Below the pieces are notes generated by a model. It was not told the origin of the DNA, ran no database searches, and worked only from the letters and a program-made list of their open reading frames with translations. The position numbers and the translations under genes were made by a program. A stretch of 6,492 bases of DNA from JBLMZW01 sp050259035 (GTDB taxonomy: Bacteria; Bacillota; Syntrophomonadia; Syntrophomonadales; DTU052), in assembly GCA_050259035.1 (NCBI GenBank), contig JBLMZW010000087.1, positions 1 to 6,492 on the forward strand. The letters are read 5' to 3'. Shown here piece by piece: positions 1 through 5,945 of this stretch. Every line of letters starts with the position of its first letter. Positions within the stretch are counted from its first letter, which is position 1.

Positions 1-752
1 TCAGCTAAAAAGCGCCAATAATTCTCTCCCATATCGATGCCGCGATTCCATTCATTACACGAAACTACCAACTCATCAACAATTTTCTGAACTTCCATTG
101 CTGAAACATCTTTGCTTAAATCACTAGTAAGCTTTCGGGTTATTTCGTCTGCTTTATGAATAGCATCATTAGTATTCTCTTTTAATGAATCTAACTCATC
201 AACGTTATCTAAGTTTTTCTTCATTGCTTCTGTGAATTTTTCTATACTCCCATATTGTTTTACCGCCATTTGAGCTATTTCTGATTCCTTGGATTTTAAA
301 CCTTCAACCATTGTATTAAACTCATTAATACTGCCCCAACGCTCAATGATTTCACCAATATGATCCCTTTTAAACTCTTCTAACATATTGAAATATCCGC
401 TTATATCAAATTCTGCAAAACTCATGCTCTTTTCTCCTTCCACAAGTCTGTCTAATAACTTCAATAATCGATTCAGCCGATCACGTTTTACCTGAATTAG
501 TTCTTTCTGCTGTAAAAACGCCTTTTGCTTATCAAACGCGGGATTTCGCATAATCAAAATGATATCTTTCAAAGAAAAATTCAATTCCTTAAAAAAGAGT
601 ATTTGCTGTAACACTTCTAAAGCATCGTCGTCATACATTCTATAACCAGCATCGGTCACCTTGGTCGGCTTGAATAGACCGATTTCGTCGTAGTATTGTA
701 AGGTCCGAACACTTATGTTAGCTAATTCTGAGACTTGCTTTATGGTTCTCAA
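1..752 (-). CDS. MerR family regulator, TipA/Mta-like (3' end cut by window edge)
   Basis: This is a transcription activator of the MerR family; TipAL and Mta relatives bind small hydrophobic compounds and switch on multidrug-resistance or their own genes. The frame is open from a TTG at 752-750 to the window edge, giving 250 residues with no stop. Residues 1-70 form the winged HTH (key stretches ISVRTLQYYDEIGL and TDAGYRMY). Residues 75-106 (from FDKQKAFLQQK to DRLVEG) are the long dimerisation helix. Residues 111-250 are a helical TipAS-like effector domain ending near MGENYW. TipAL and Mta have about 250-257 residues, so probably only a short tail is missing. The TTG start is chosen because GGAGG lies 7 bases before it and the HTH begins at once. 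A MerR-type promoter lies upstream (845-875), so autoregulation is likely. The effector is not predictable. The gene is visibly AT-richer than the propeller gene. Confidence 0.9.
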   Translation of the reverse strand, partial: MRTIKQVSELANISVRTLQYYDEIGLFKPTKVTDAGYRMYDDDALEVLQQILFFKELNFSLKDIILIMRNPAFDKQKAFLQQKELIQVKRDRLNRLLKLLDRLVEGEKSMSFAEFDISGYFNMLEEFKRDHIGEIIERWGSINEFNTMVEGLKSKESEIAQMAVKQYGSIEKFTEAMKKNLDNVDELDSLKENTNDAIHKADEITRKLTSDLSKDVSAMEVQKIVDELVVSCNEWNRGIDMGENYWRFLA

Positions 753-844
753 AGTTAACCCTCCCGAGCTTGATTCTAGAGTTATCACTACTGCTTAAAC
801 TCCGCCGGCTAAAGTTTTCGCCAATATAGATAAGCTCTGTTTGT

Positions 845-875
845 ACAATACATTATCACGGAACGTGAGAGTCAA
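845..875 (-). promoter_or_regulatory. MerR-type promoter with operator in a 19-bp spacer
   Basis: Read on the minus strand, TTGACT (875-870) is followed by exactly 19 bases and then TATTGT (850-845). An over-long 19-bp spacer is the hallmark of promoters activated by MerR proteins through DNA distortion. The spacer contains an inverted repeat, TCACG (868-864), TTC, CGTGA (860-856), with further partial symmetry outside it. The promoter points at the MerR gene, whose start lies about 90 bases downstream, which suggests autoregulation. Spacing and palindrome are seen directly; binding by this regulator is inferred. Confidence 0.75.
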
Positions 876-947
876 CACTATTTTTAACAAAGGGCCAGCA
901 GAGACCTATTTCCCTTCTGCACGAAGGATAATATAGATGGAACAGAG

Positions 948-964
948 CTTTATTCGGAATAAAG
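948..964. repeat. Perfect 17-bp palindrome (8-bp arms, 1-base centre)
   Basis: CTTTATTC (948-955) and GAATAAAG (957-964) are exact reverse complements around G956. The arms are too AT-rich and the centre too short for a good terminator, and no T-run follows on either strand, so a protein binding site is more likely than an RNA hairpin. It lies about 73 bases upstream of the MerR promoter's -35 box. No partner protein can be named. Confidence 0.35.
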
Positions 965-1027
965 AAGTCAACCGAAAATCATGACTGTTTTTTATCCGAG
1001 CGGATATGGGATTTCTACGAAAGTTAA

Positions 1028-1804
1028 TCAAGTACGGCCATTACTTCGGGTTAAATCGTTAAGGTCATTCACTATGATTGCGTAATAAAATAGGATATAG
1101 CCGAAGACTTTAAACATATGGCCCAGGATTCCGACTATTGAGTAAACATTGATATATAAGGTAAAGCATATCTCAGTAAGGATGAATACCGCCAGAGCAG
1201 CCAGAATACCTAAATAGGATTTCCTATTAACTAAGCTTTGGTTTCTCCTCAAATGATAAAATGCCATTAACAATATTCCAATAACGATGTATTCATTGTA
1301 TATCTTGAATGTGGTAAGGCCCCGCGCAGGGGTTAAACAGTCCGGCAGCCCTTGATAAAAAAACACGATCAATACCATTGCCATAGTGATTGCCGTAAAA
1401 GCCAGGTAAATGTTTCGTTCTAGAAACTTCCTTGTAAGACAGAAGGGAGCAAAAAGCAGCGACAATGATAAAATGTATCGCCCTGCTAGCCACAACTGAG
1501 TCGCCTTATTAGCTGTATCTTTTATCAGTACTCCCATTCCGTAGTAGGTAAGAACGTGAAGAAAGTCAATTATACTGACTGCCGCCAAGGCACAACCTAA
1601 TAAAAAGACAAATGAATTACCGCTTGTCCCTATCGATTTTCTCGAATAGTTAAAAATCATCACCGCAATTACGATGGTGATTCCCTCTGCAGCTATATGG
1701 AATAACAGGAAGCCGCTGGCCGCTAAAGTGAAAAGGGCTATCAGTATTGTTAATAGAACTTCTCGGTTTTTCTGGATAAATTGATATAGATCCACACGCT
1801 CCAC
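1028..1804 (-). CDS. Stand-alone MASE3 membrane sensor domain protein
   Basis: This 258-residue integral membrane protein matches the MASE3 domain, an N-terminal membrane sensor normally fused to PAS, histidine kinase or GGDEF/EAL output modules. Seven to eight hydrophobic segments are visible, at about 15-36, 41-52, 64-84, 108-124, 132-150, 170-186, 196-218 and 222-246. Family-like motifs are DFLHVLTYYGMG (80-91), TQLWLAGRY (102-110), LPDC (153-156), EICFTLY (211-217) and GHMFK (228-232). The chain stops at NDLTRSNGRT, just where an output domain would start, so it is either a truncated signalling protein or a lone sensor working with a partner. No output-domain remnant is readable downstream in any frame. 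The start is GTG at 1804-1802, the only plausible in-frame start after an upstream stop; GAGGAA lies about 12 bases before it. The ligand is unknown. Confidence 0.8.
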   Translation of the reverse strand: MERVDLYQFIQKNREVLLTILIALFTLAASGFLLFHIAAEGITIVIAVMIFNYSRKSIGTSGNSFVFLLGCALAAVSIIDFLHVLTYYGMGVLIKDTANKATQLWLAGRYILSLSLLFAPFCLTRKFLERNIYLAFTAITMAMVLIVFFYQGLPDCLTPARGLTTFKIYNEYIVIGILLMAFYHLRRNQSLVNRKSYLGILAALAVFILTEICFTLYINVYSIVGILGHMFKVFGYILFYYAIIVNDLNDLTRSNGRT

Positions 1805-1828
1805 TTCCCATAAATTTCCTCATGGTTA

Positions 1829-1834
1829 ATTATA
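1829..1834 (-). promoter_or_regulatory. Candidate -10 box for the MASE3 gene
   Basis: A perfect TATAAT lies on the minus strand about 25 bases before the GTG start, downstream of the preceding gene's terminator. No good -35 hexamer is found at 16-18 bases. Transcription from here would give a very short leader that still includes the GAGGAA ribosome binding site. Confidence 0.35.
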
Positions 1835-1893
1835 TCCAATGGAAAGACGGTATGTGCGCGGATGCCCCCAGACCTCCCTATTTTACTCTCGGA

Positions 1894-1934
1894 CAAAAAG
1901 AAGGGGGGCATCAGAGGATACTCTGACACCCCCC
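1894..1934 (-). terminator. Rho-independent terminator of the propeller gene
   Basis: On the minus strand a 14-bp stem forms between 1934-1921 and 1916-1903 with a four-base loop. The two positions that do not match as DNA become G-U pairs in RNA only in this direction, which fixes the strand. A TTCTTTTTG tract follows directly. The hairpin begins 12 bases after the propeller gene's stop and separates it from the MASE3 gene. Confidence 0.9.
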
Positions 1935-1946
1935 GGTTGAGGTAGG

Positions 1947-3902
1947 TCAGTTTACTATTTGCAGGGGAATAGATATCTGGTTGTTTTCTTCTCCACCCCA
2001 TTCGGAAACGGTATTCTCTTGATCAATGACGGCTACCATATACCAATTCCCGCTGGAATTCGCCGGCAGTTTCATATTGGTCTTCTTTTTACTGGTTTTT
2101 CCCGGCATGAGAGACGATAATTTTCTGGAGCCCAGGAGAATTTTACTTCCGGGATTGCTCCCATCCCAAAGATAATAAGTGACCGTTGTTTTACCCGATT
2201 TTATTCCGCCGGTGTTAGTTACTGACTCATTTACTGAGATTTTCCCACCGGGCTTTAAAGTGCCCGCTGTCGACAAGGAACCGGATACAAATTCGAGGTC
2301 GGGATAAAGCAGGGGAACAGTCAGGACGTTGCTCTTTTCGTCTTTATCCATGCCAATTACCACTGCCCAAATGTAGCATTGATCACCGGATAGATTTGAT
2401 GGCAGGGTAAGGGTTACCTTGCCCTTTTTGTGCTTGTCGGGCTTGATAGAAGAGATTTTCTTTGTGGCGATAACATTGCCAGAGCCTTCCGCTTGAGTAT
2501 CCACATAGAAAGACAAATAGGTATCCTTGCTGCTGGGGGTGGAAGCCGAGTTAAAAATATCAAAGTCGACTTTGCATTTGGCGCCGGGGTAAGCCTGGTT
2601 TACAGAAGAACTAATCTGCAGCGGATCGTCTGACGAGGGGGGGGCAGTGCCAGTGCCGATGGCATAGAAGGGGCCGTCATCACTGCAGGCGTAAATAATT
2701 CCGTCCACCATAGACGGAGTAGCCCCGGAACACATCTTGGGTAATTCATATTCCCAATTAACAACCCCATTAGGAGTAATGCTTTTTAACAAGGAAGTAC
2801 AACATATAGCAAATATTGTGCCATTCTTTCCTATGACAGGACAGCTCCATGTACCGGGCACGCTCCATTTTGGGGTTCCATTGGGGTCAAGGGCCACCAG
2901 GCAAAAGGAATTATTACGGGCGCCGCCGAAATATATGGTCCCGTCAGGTGCTACGGCAGGCGCACCATTTATTTTAGCGCCAGCGGATTGATACTGCCAT
3001 TTCTCGCTTCCGTCAGGATTAATAGCGGATAATATACAGAGTGTCCATTCGTTTTCTTTCTGCAACCCCACATAAACCGTACCATCTGGCCCAATAGCCG
3101 GGTGACCGGTGCCTTGATCCGGAGTTATACCACTGCTAAAGCTGTGTTCCCATTTCTTGTTACCGTCTGTGCCAACCGCTATAAGCATTCCACGCACTTC
3201 ATTGGTTTGGCTGTTAGTAACCACACCACCCACGTAAATGGTTCCATTGGAGCCAATAACCGGTGTTGTCCGCCAACTTACGGTTTCATTCGCTCCCGTA
3301 TTATATAACCACTCCCACTTCAACGTTCCATTGGGATTGATGGCAAGCAGCCCCTTATTGTAGGATGTCAAGTAAACGGTTCCCCCGTGGCCGATGACCA
3401 GTGATCTTGATGATCCTACTTCTAACTGCCAATCGATTGTTCCGTCGGGTTTGAGGGCAGCCAGATACATTTTGCCCTTCTCTGCGTATTCAATATAAAT
3501 TTCACCGTCGGCCCGAATAGCGGGTTCTCCATATATACCGGAAAAGCTCCATTTTAGATTACCGTCGGGGCTAAACGCCAGGAGCTTACTGTCATAAACG
3601 CAATTAGGTACCAGATAGATAGTTCCGTCTGAACCTATAACCGAACGGGAATCATAATTCTGATTACAACCGGTGGGGGCTTCCCACTTTAATAGGGGCG
3701 AAATCGGCCCGTTAAAACGAGCCTGATGGCTCCAGTTGAAAGCCGCGGGCTGGAAGGCGTCAGAGTCGTAGGCTCCGGCTTCGTAACCGGCTCCCTGATA
3801 GAAAGGTTCAAGGGCGGCGATGGCTGGCCCGGTGGGGGTGACACAAAACATCAAAGCCAATACCATTAAGGAGACTAGTAATACTGACCAATGTCTGTAC
3901 AC
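1947..3902 (-). CDS. Secreted PQQ-like beta-propeller protein with two CARDB domains
   Basis: An exported, probably cell-surface protein; its ligand is unknown and no enzyme activity is implied. The open frame extends to an ATG at 4049 (700 residues), but I prefer GTG at 3902 (residue 50 of the long frame, about 651 residues). The hydrophobic segment SVLLVSLMVLALMF and an AIA-A cleavage site then form a normal 29-residue signal peptide, AAAGGA lies about 11 bases upstream, and the extra 49 residues begin inside a transposon end. In long-frame numbering, residues 118-468 hold eight blade repeats with the signature [DN]G-x-[IV][YF] (at 141, 181, 222, 268, 322, 369, 409 and 449), many paired with NP[DN]G..KW. 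This is typical of PQQ-like/PF13360 propellers. Residues about 476-580 and 583-700 are two CARDB-like Ig-fold modules. No LPXTG or other anchor is seen. It is transcribed alone: a terminator follows it and a transposon lies upstream. Confidence 0.88.
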   Translation of the reverse strand: MYRHWSVLLVSLMVLALMFCVTPTGPAIAALEPFYQGAGYEAGAYDSDAFQPAAFNWSHQARFNGPISPLLKWEAPTGCNQNYDSRSVIGSDGTIYLVPNCVYDSKLLAFSPDGNLKWSFSGIYGEPAIRADGEIYIEYAEKGKMYLAALKPDGTIDWQLEVGSSRSLVIGHGGTVYLTSYNKGLLAINPNGTLKWEWLYNTGANETVSWRTTPVIGSNGTIYVGGVVTNSQTNEVRGMLIAVGTDGNKKWEHSFSSGITPDQGTGHPAIGPDGTVYVGLQKENEWTLCILSAINPDGSEKWQYQSAGAKINGAPAVAPDGTIYFGGARNNSFCLVALDPNGTPKWSVPGTWSCPVIGKNGTIFAICCTSLLKSITPNGVVNWEYELPKMCSGATPSMVDGIIYACSDDGPFYAIGTGTAPPSSDDPLQISSSVNQAYPGAKCKVDFDIFNSASTPSSKDTYLSFYVDTQAEGSGNVIATKKISSIKPDKHKKGKVTLTLPSNLSGDQCYIWAVVIGMDKDEKSNVLTVPLLYPDLEFVSGSLSTAGTLKPGGKISVNESVTNTGGIKSGKTTVTYYLWDGSNPGSKILLGSRKLSSLMPGKTSKKKTNMKLPANSSGNWYMVAVIDQENTVSEWGGEENNQISIPLQIVN

Positions 3903-3985
3903 TTTCGCTTCATTCCTTTCCTGGGAAAAGGCCTTGAGGGGATGCCTGTCAAAGCCAGTATCCCGATATTTGTTATTTACGAAAG

Positions 3986-3994
3986 AGTATAGCA
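3986..3994 (-). promoter_or_regulatory. Candidate extended -10 promoter of the propeller gene
   Basis: TGCTATACT on the minus strand is a good extended -10 element (TGnTATAnT). No clear -35 is present, which extended -10 promoters tolerate. It lies about 85 bases upstream of the preferred GTG start and inside the longest open frame, supporting the shorter protein. The leader it would produce can fold GGGAT...ATCCC around an inner CTG/CAG pair, and CCTTT can pair with the AAAGG of the ribosome binding site. I see no known riboswitch consensus. Confidence 0.4.
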
Positions 3995-4020
3995 ACCTGG
4001 CGTGAAATTTTCGTGAAATG

Positions 4021-4047
4021 GAAACGTGGGGACGTTCTTTTTGTTTC
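4021..4047 (+). repeat. Left REP-like terminal repeat
   Basis: It starts GAAACG and ends TTTTTGTTTC. AACGT (4023-4027), GGGG, ACGTT (4032-4036) form a perfect 5-bp stem with a four-base loop. It begins 6 bases after the transposase stop codon. It encodes nearly all of residues 1-10 of the longest propeller frame (MKQKERPHVS). Confidence 0.75.
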
Positions 4048-4052
4048 ATAAT

Positions 4053-4826
4053 CTATGCTCTGTGTACGTTTGTTAAACTGAGGCCAGTGACTCGTGCTAT
4101 TTGACGGAGTGTTACACCTTCGCTCATCTTAATAGTTCTCAGGATTGCATCGCGTTTTGCCTTTTCTTGTCCATGCAGCTTTCCAATAAGTTCTCCATCC
4201 ATTAAAGCTTCAATCTCAGCCTTAACCTCACCATCCGTTTTTTTGAATTTCGCTTCATCATCCAGACATTTATCTTCGTTTTCTTGTTTCATGAACTCAC
4301 GAAATGTCATTATCGCTGAAATACGGTTCTGATGGATGATATTCAGGATTAAATCCGTTTTTGTTAATCCGGATGGATACTCCCTGTCCCCATAATACGC
4401 ATGGATGCTGCTCCATCTGTAGGCTTCCGCTTCAGACACCATGCCAGACTTTACTGGATTATTATGTATATACCGAATTACTGTAAACAAGTATTTATCG
4501 TCTTTAATGCATTCGCTCCCGTATCGTCCTTGGAATACATGTCCGCTTCGGTCGTACTTCTGGTTATACCACTTGGCGTAGCTGGTTCCAATTCGGCTCA
4601 TGATTCGAGATACTGGATCCCCGAATTCACGGACCAACAGGTGAATATGATTGCTCATCAGACAATATCCGTGAAGTTCATACTCATCGTCTTCTTTCTT
4701 TCTGGCAAGCGTTTCCAAGAATCGCAGCATATCATATTCATCATAGAAAATGTCTCCCCGATTAATTCCCCGTAAAACGATGTGATATATTCCGCTCTCG
4801 CACCTTTGCCTCGCTTGTCTTACCAT
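4053..4826 (-). CDS. REP-associated tyrosine transposase (Y1, HUH; RAYT/TnpA-REP family)
   Basis: A single-strand DNA nuclease of the Y1 transposase family (PF01797 type), which cuts REP hairpins with one catalytic tyrosine. Numbered from the preferred start, the protein has 257 residues: ESGIYHIVLRGINRGDIF (10-27) is the family's opening strand; NHIHLLV (59-65) carries the metal-binding HUH pair H60/H62; HVFQGRYGSE (96-105) is conserved; and RYIHNNPVKSG (118-128) holds the probable nucleophile Y119. A charged linker leads to a C-terminal helix-turn-helix (about 238-257, LRQIARVTGLSLTNVHRA). All key residues are present, so it looks intact. I prefer ATG at 4826: GGAG lies 7 bases before it and the protein then starts MVRQAR like its relatives. 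The upstream in-frame ATG at 4853 has no ribosome binding site and overlaps a TATAAT box. Confidence 0.92.
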   Translation of the reverse strand: MVRQARQRCESGIYHIVLRGINRGDIFYDEYDMLRFLETLARKKEDDEYELHGYCLMSNHIHLLVREFGDPVSRIMSRIGTSYAKWYNQKYDRSGHVFQGRYGSECIKDDKYLFTVIRYIHNNPVKSGMVSEAEAYRWSSIHAYYGDREYPSGLTKTDLILNIIHQNRISAIMTFREFMKQENEDKCLDDEAKFKKTDGEVKAEIEALMDGELIGKLHGQEKAKRDAILRTIKMSEGVTLRQIARVTGLSLTNVHRA

Positions 4827-4851
4827 CTCAGCTCTCCATGCATTTATTTCC

Positions 4852-4857
4852 ATTATA
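4852..4857 (-). promoter_or_regulatory. Candidate -10 box of the transposase gene
   Basis: TATAAT on the minus strand overlaps the first in-frame ATG of the transposase frame and lies 25 bases before the preferred start, which would place the transcript start between the two. There is no good -35; the terminator hairpin of the upstream gene occupies that area. Expression is probably weak. Confidence 0.35.
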
Positions 4858-4870
4858 TCCGTATGTAGTT

Positions 4871-4900
4871 AAAAGGCCTACCGTTTTTCACGGTAGGCCT
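4871..4900 (-). terminator. Rho-independent terminator after the toroid protein gene
   Basis: A perfect 10-bp inverted repeat (AGGCCTACCG at 4874-4883, CGGTAGGCCT at 4891-4900) with a seven-base loop. On the minus strand the stem is followed by a short run of T (four counting the stem's last base). It lies 31 bases after the stop codon of the toroid gene. It is inside the inverted repeats of the transposase unit, so it also shields the transposase from read-through. Confidence 0.75.
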
Positions 4901-4931
4901 CCATATAAGGTCTATACCATTTTCGAGCTAT

Positions 4932-5945
4932 CTAATTTCTGAAACAAGAAGAACGTCCCAGCGTTTCAAGGGCTTTAAGGGTTATCCATTTTGATTCTTT
5001 ACCTTTAACTTCGATGTTTTTGATCATTTTTCCGTTAAAGGTGTTCTCAAGTATCCACCTGTTGTTCGTATTTCTCTTGTTTTTGACTATTTCTAAGGCC
5101 TCATTCATACGGGGATCGTGGTAGCCGAGTTCGGTTAGAATCCCCAGTATCTCCAGTATGTCTGTCTGGTACATCAGGGGAAATCCTAGCTTCAACCAGC
5201 CGGGTTTGGAAACGCTTTTTAGATCATGGCTTTTTTTGTGTATATGATGGGTCAGGATATACTCGGTAAGAGAATTGATCCTTTCATTAATTGCGTTGTT
5301 TCTTTTGTCACTGGGAATAGCTGATAATGCTTTAAGAGATTTGACCACTCCCATGTGGCATGTATGTTTGCCCCAACAGACTTCTAGCCGGTCATAAGGC
5401 CAGCCTTCCGGTTGCTCTGAGATTCCGTCGTCACTTCTTTGGTATTTACATATCCATTCTATCCCCCGCTGAACTCTCTGGTCCTCAAGCATCCCGAGTT
5501 TAATGAGGCTATAAACCATGTTTCCGGTTAAGCACGGTATAACCTCGCTATGTCTTCCGCCCGGGCCCTTCCCTCCCTTATTCATGGCAAAGCCAAAAGA
5601 CTCTATGTCCTGGGAATTGTCGAGTATAAATTCACATGCCTTCTTAATCTGTTCATTCTCGCCGTCGGCCCCCAGTTCGGCCAGAATAATCAATTGCCAT
5701 ACGGTTCCTGAGTATTTTTCGGTATAGAACTTTTTGGGGTCACCCCAGCATACGTCATTCTGCTTTTCTAAGATCTCAGGTACGATTCCGGTTTTCATGA
5801 TATCCTGTTTAGCTGCTAATACTTCTTTATCGTTCTCTGGTTGGTTTAACAGCCTAGTTAACGCCAAATACCTGACTGAAGGGTTGTCCTTTTCCAACAG
5901 CCATTCAATGGTTTCGGTTGTGGTTATTTCCTCAATACTTCTCAT
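4932..5945 (-). CDS. Alpha-alpha toroid protein, prenyltransferase/squalene-cyclase repeat-like
   Basis: A soluble 337-residue helical protein with no signal peptide or membrane segment. It resembles the widespread proteins annotated as prenyltransferase/squalene oxidase repeat or terpene cyclase-like toroids, whose function is mostly unknown. Toroid-like stretches are VRYLALTRLL (24-33), YSGTVWQLIILAELG (78-92), GRHSEVIPCLTGNMVYSLIKLG (130-151), RGIEWICKYQRSDDG (160-174), WGKHTCHMGVVKSLKALSAIP (191-211) and GFPLMYQTDILEILGILTELG (254-274). Cys and His residues at 138, 190, 194, 196 and 197 could bind metal, but I do not see a DxDD cyclase motif. The C-terminus is odd: after the family-like ESKWITLKAL (317-326) the last 11 residues come mostly from a transposon end. 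The ATG start has GGAGG 7 bases upstream. A terminator follows. Confidence 0.75.
   Translation of the reverse strand: MRSIEEITTTETIEWLLEKDNPSVRYLALTRLLNQPENDKEVLAAKQDIMKTGIVPEILEKQNDVCWGDPKKFYTEKYSGTVWQLIILAELGADGENEQIKKACEFILDNSQDIESFGFAMNKGGKGPGGRHSEVIPCLTGNMVYSLIKLGMLEDQRVQRGIEWICKYQRSDDGISEQPEGWPYDRLEVCWGKHTCHMGVVKSLKALSAIPSDKRNNAINERINSLTEYILTHHIHKKSHDLKSVSKPGWLKLGFPLMYQTDILEILGILTELGYHDPRMNEALEIVKNKRNTNNRWILENTFNGKMIKNIEVKGKESKWITLKALETLGRSSCFRN
4941..4967 (-). repeat. Right REP-like terminal repeat
   Basis: Inverted copy of the left repeat, differing at 3 of 27 positions. Its hairpin is AACGT (4952-4956), CCCA, GCGTT (4961-4965), which pairs fully in RNA if one G-U pair is allowed. 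It begins exactly at codon 327 of the toroid gene and encodes residues 327-335 of that protein. Confidence 0.75.

Larger units (their letters stand above)
753..1027. other. Intergenic region between MASE3 gene and MerR gene
   Basis: No protein-coding stretch is supported here. Besides the MerR-type promoter it holds a perfect 8-bp inverted repeat with one central base (948-964, CTTTATTC/GAATAAAG) and a 10-bp inverted pair (832-841 and 941-950, AAGCTCTGTT/AACAGAGCTT) placed on either side of the promoter. A 9-base direct repeat (AATATAGAT at 823-831 and 930-938) lies next to the inverted pair. No convincing terminator follows the MASE3 gene. Confidence 0.5.
4021..4967 (-). mobile_element. REP-associated transposase unit with 27-bp terminal inverted repeats
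   Basis: A 947-bp unit made of one Y1 transposase gene between two inverted copies of a 27-bp sequence that agree at 24 of 27 positions (4021-4047 and 4941-4967). Each copy contains a short hairpin, arms AACGT/ACGTT around a four-base G- or C-rich loop, followed by a conserved tail. This matches the layout of RAYT (TnpA-REP) genes flanked by REP sequences, which in other bacteria serve as recognition sites of the single-strand HUH transposase. No target-site duplication is seen, as expected for this family. The unit also carries a terminator hairpin upstream of the transposase. Both ends overlap neighbouring reading frames. That the two repeats are the true element ends is inferred from their position and symmetry. 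Confidence 0.75.

Noticed and set aside
985..1010. Hairpin ATCCG-AG-CGGAT beside a run of T as a terminator for the MASE3 gene
   Set aside because: On the minus strand the stem is followed by A, not T, so the polarity is wrong; the stem is also short with a two-base loop.
1850..1890. Possible tRNA-like segment near the GC-rich stretch upstream of the MASE3 gene
   Set aside because: No T-loop, anticodon arm or acceptor pairing can be assembled.
1750..2001. Minus-strand open frame of 83 codons over the terminator and the MASE3 gene start
   Set aside because: It overlaps a strong terminator and two supported genes, and its peptide resembles no family.
3905..3980. Cyclic di-GMP or other riboswitch in the propeller gene leader
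   Set aside because: Some small hairpins can form, but the conserved GEMM-type motifs are absent and the leader is short.
2430..4005. Several plus-strand open frames of 61-84 codons
   Set aside because: All are antisense to the beta-propeller gene, whose repeats and domains are clear in the minus frame.
4021..4040. Left repeat hairpin plus CTTTTTG as a plus-strand terminator
   Set aside because: No plus-strand gene precedes it; the T-rich tail is part of the conserved repeat.
4401..4775. Plus-strand open frame of 124 codons
   Set aside because: It lies wholly antisense to the intact transposase gene; its peptide shows no domain and it has no convincing ribosome binding site.
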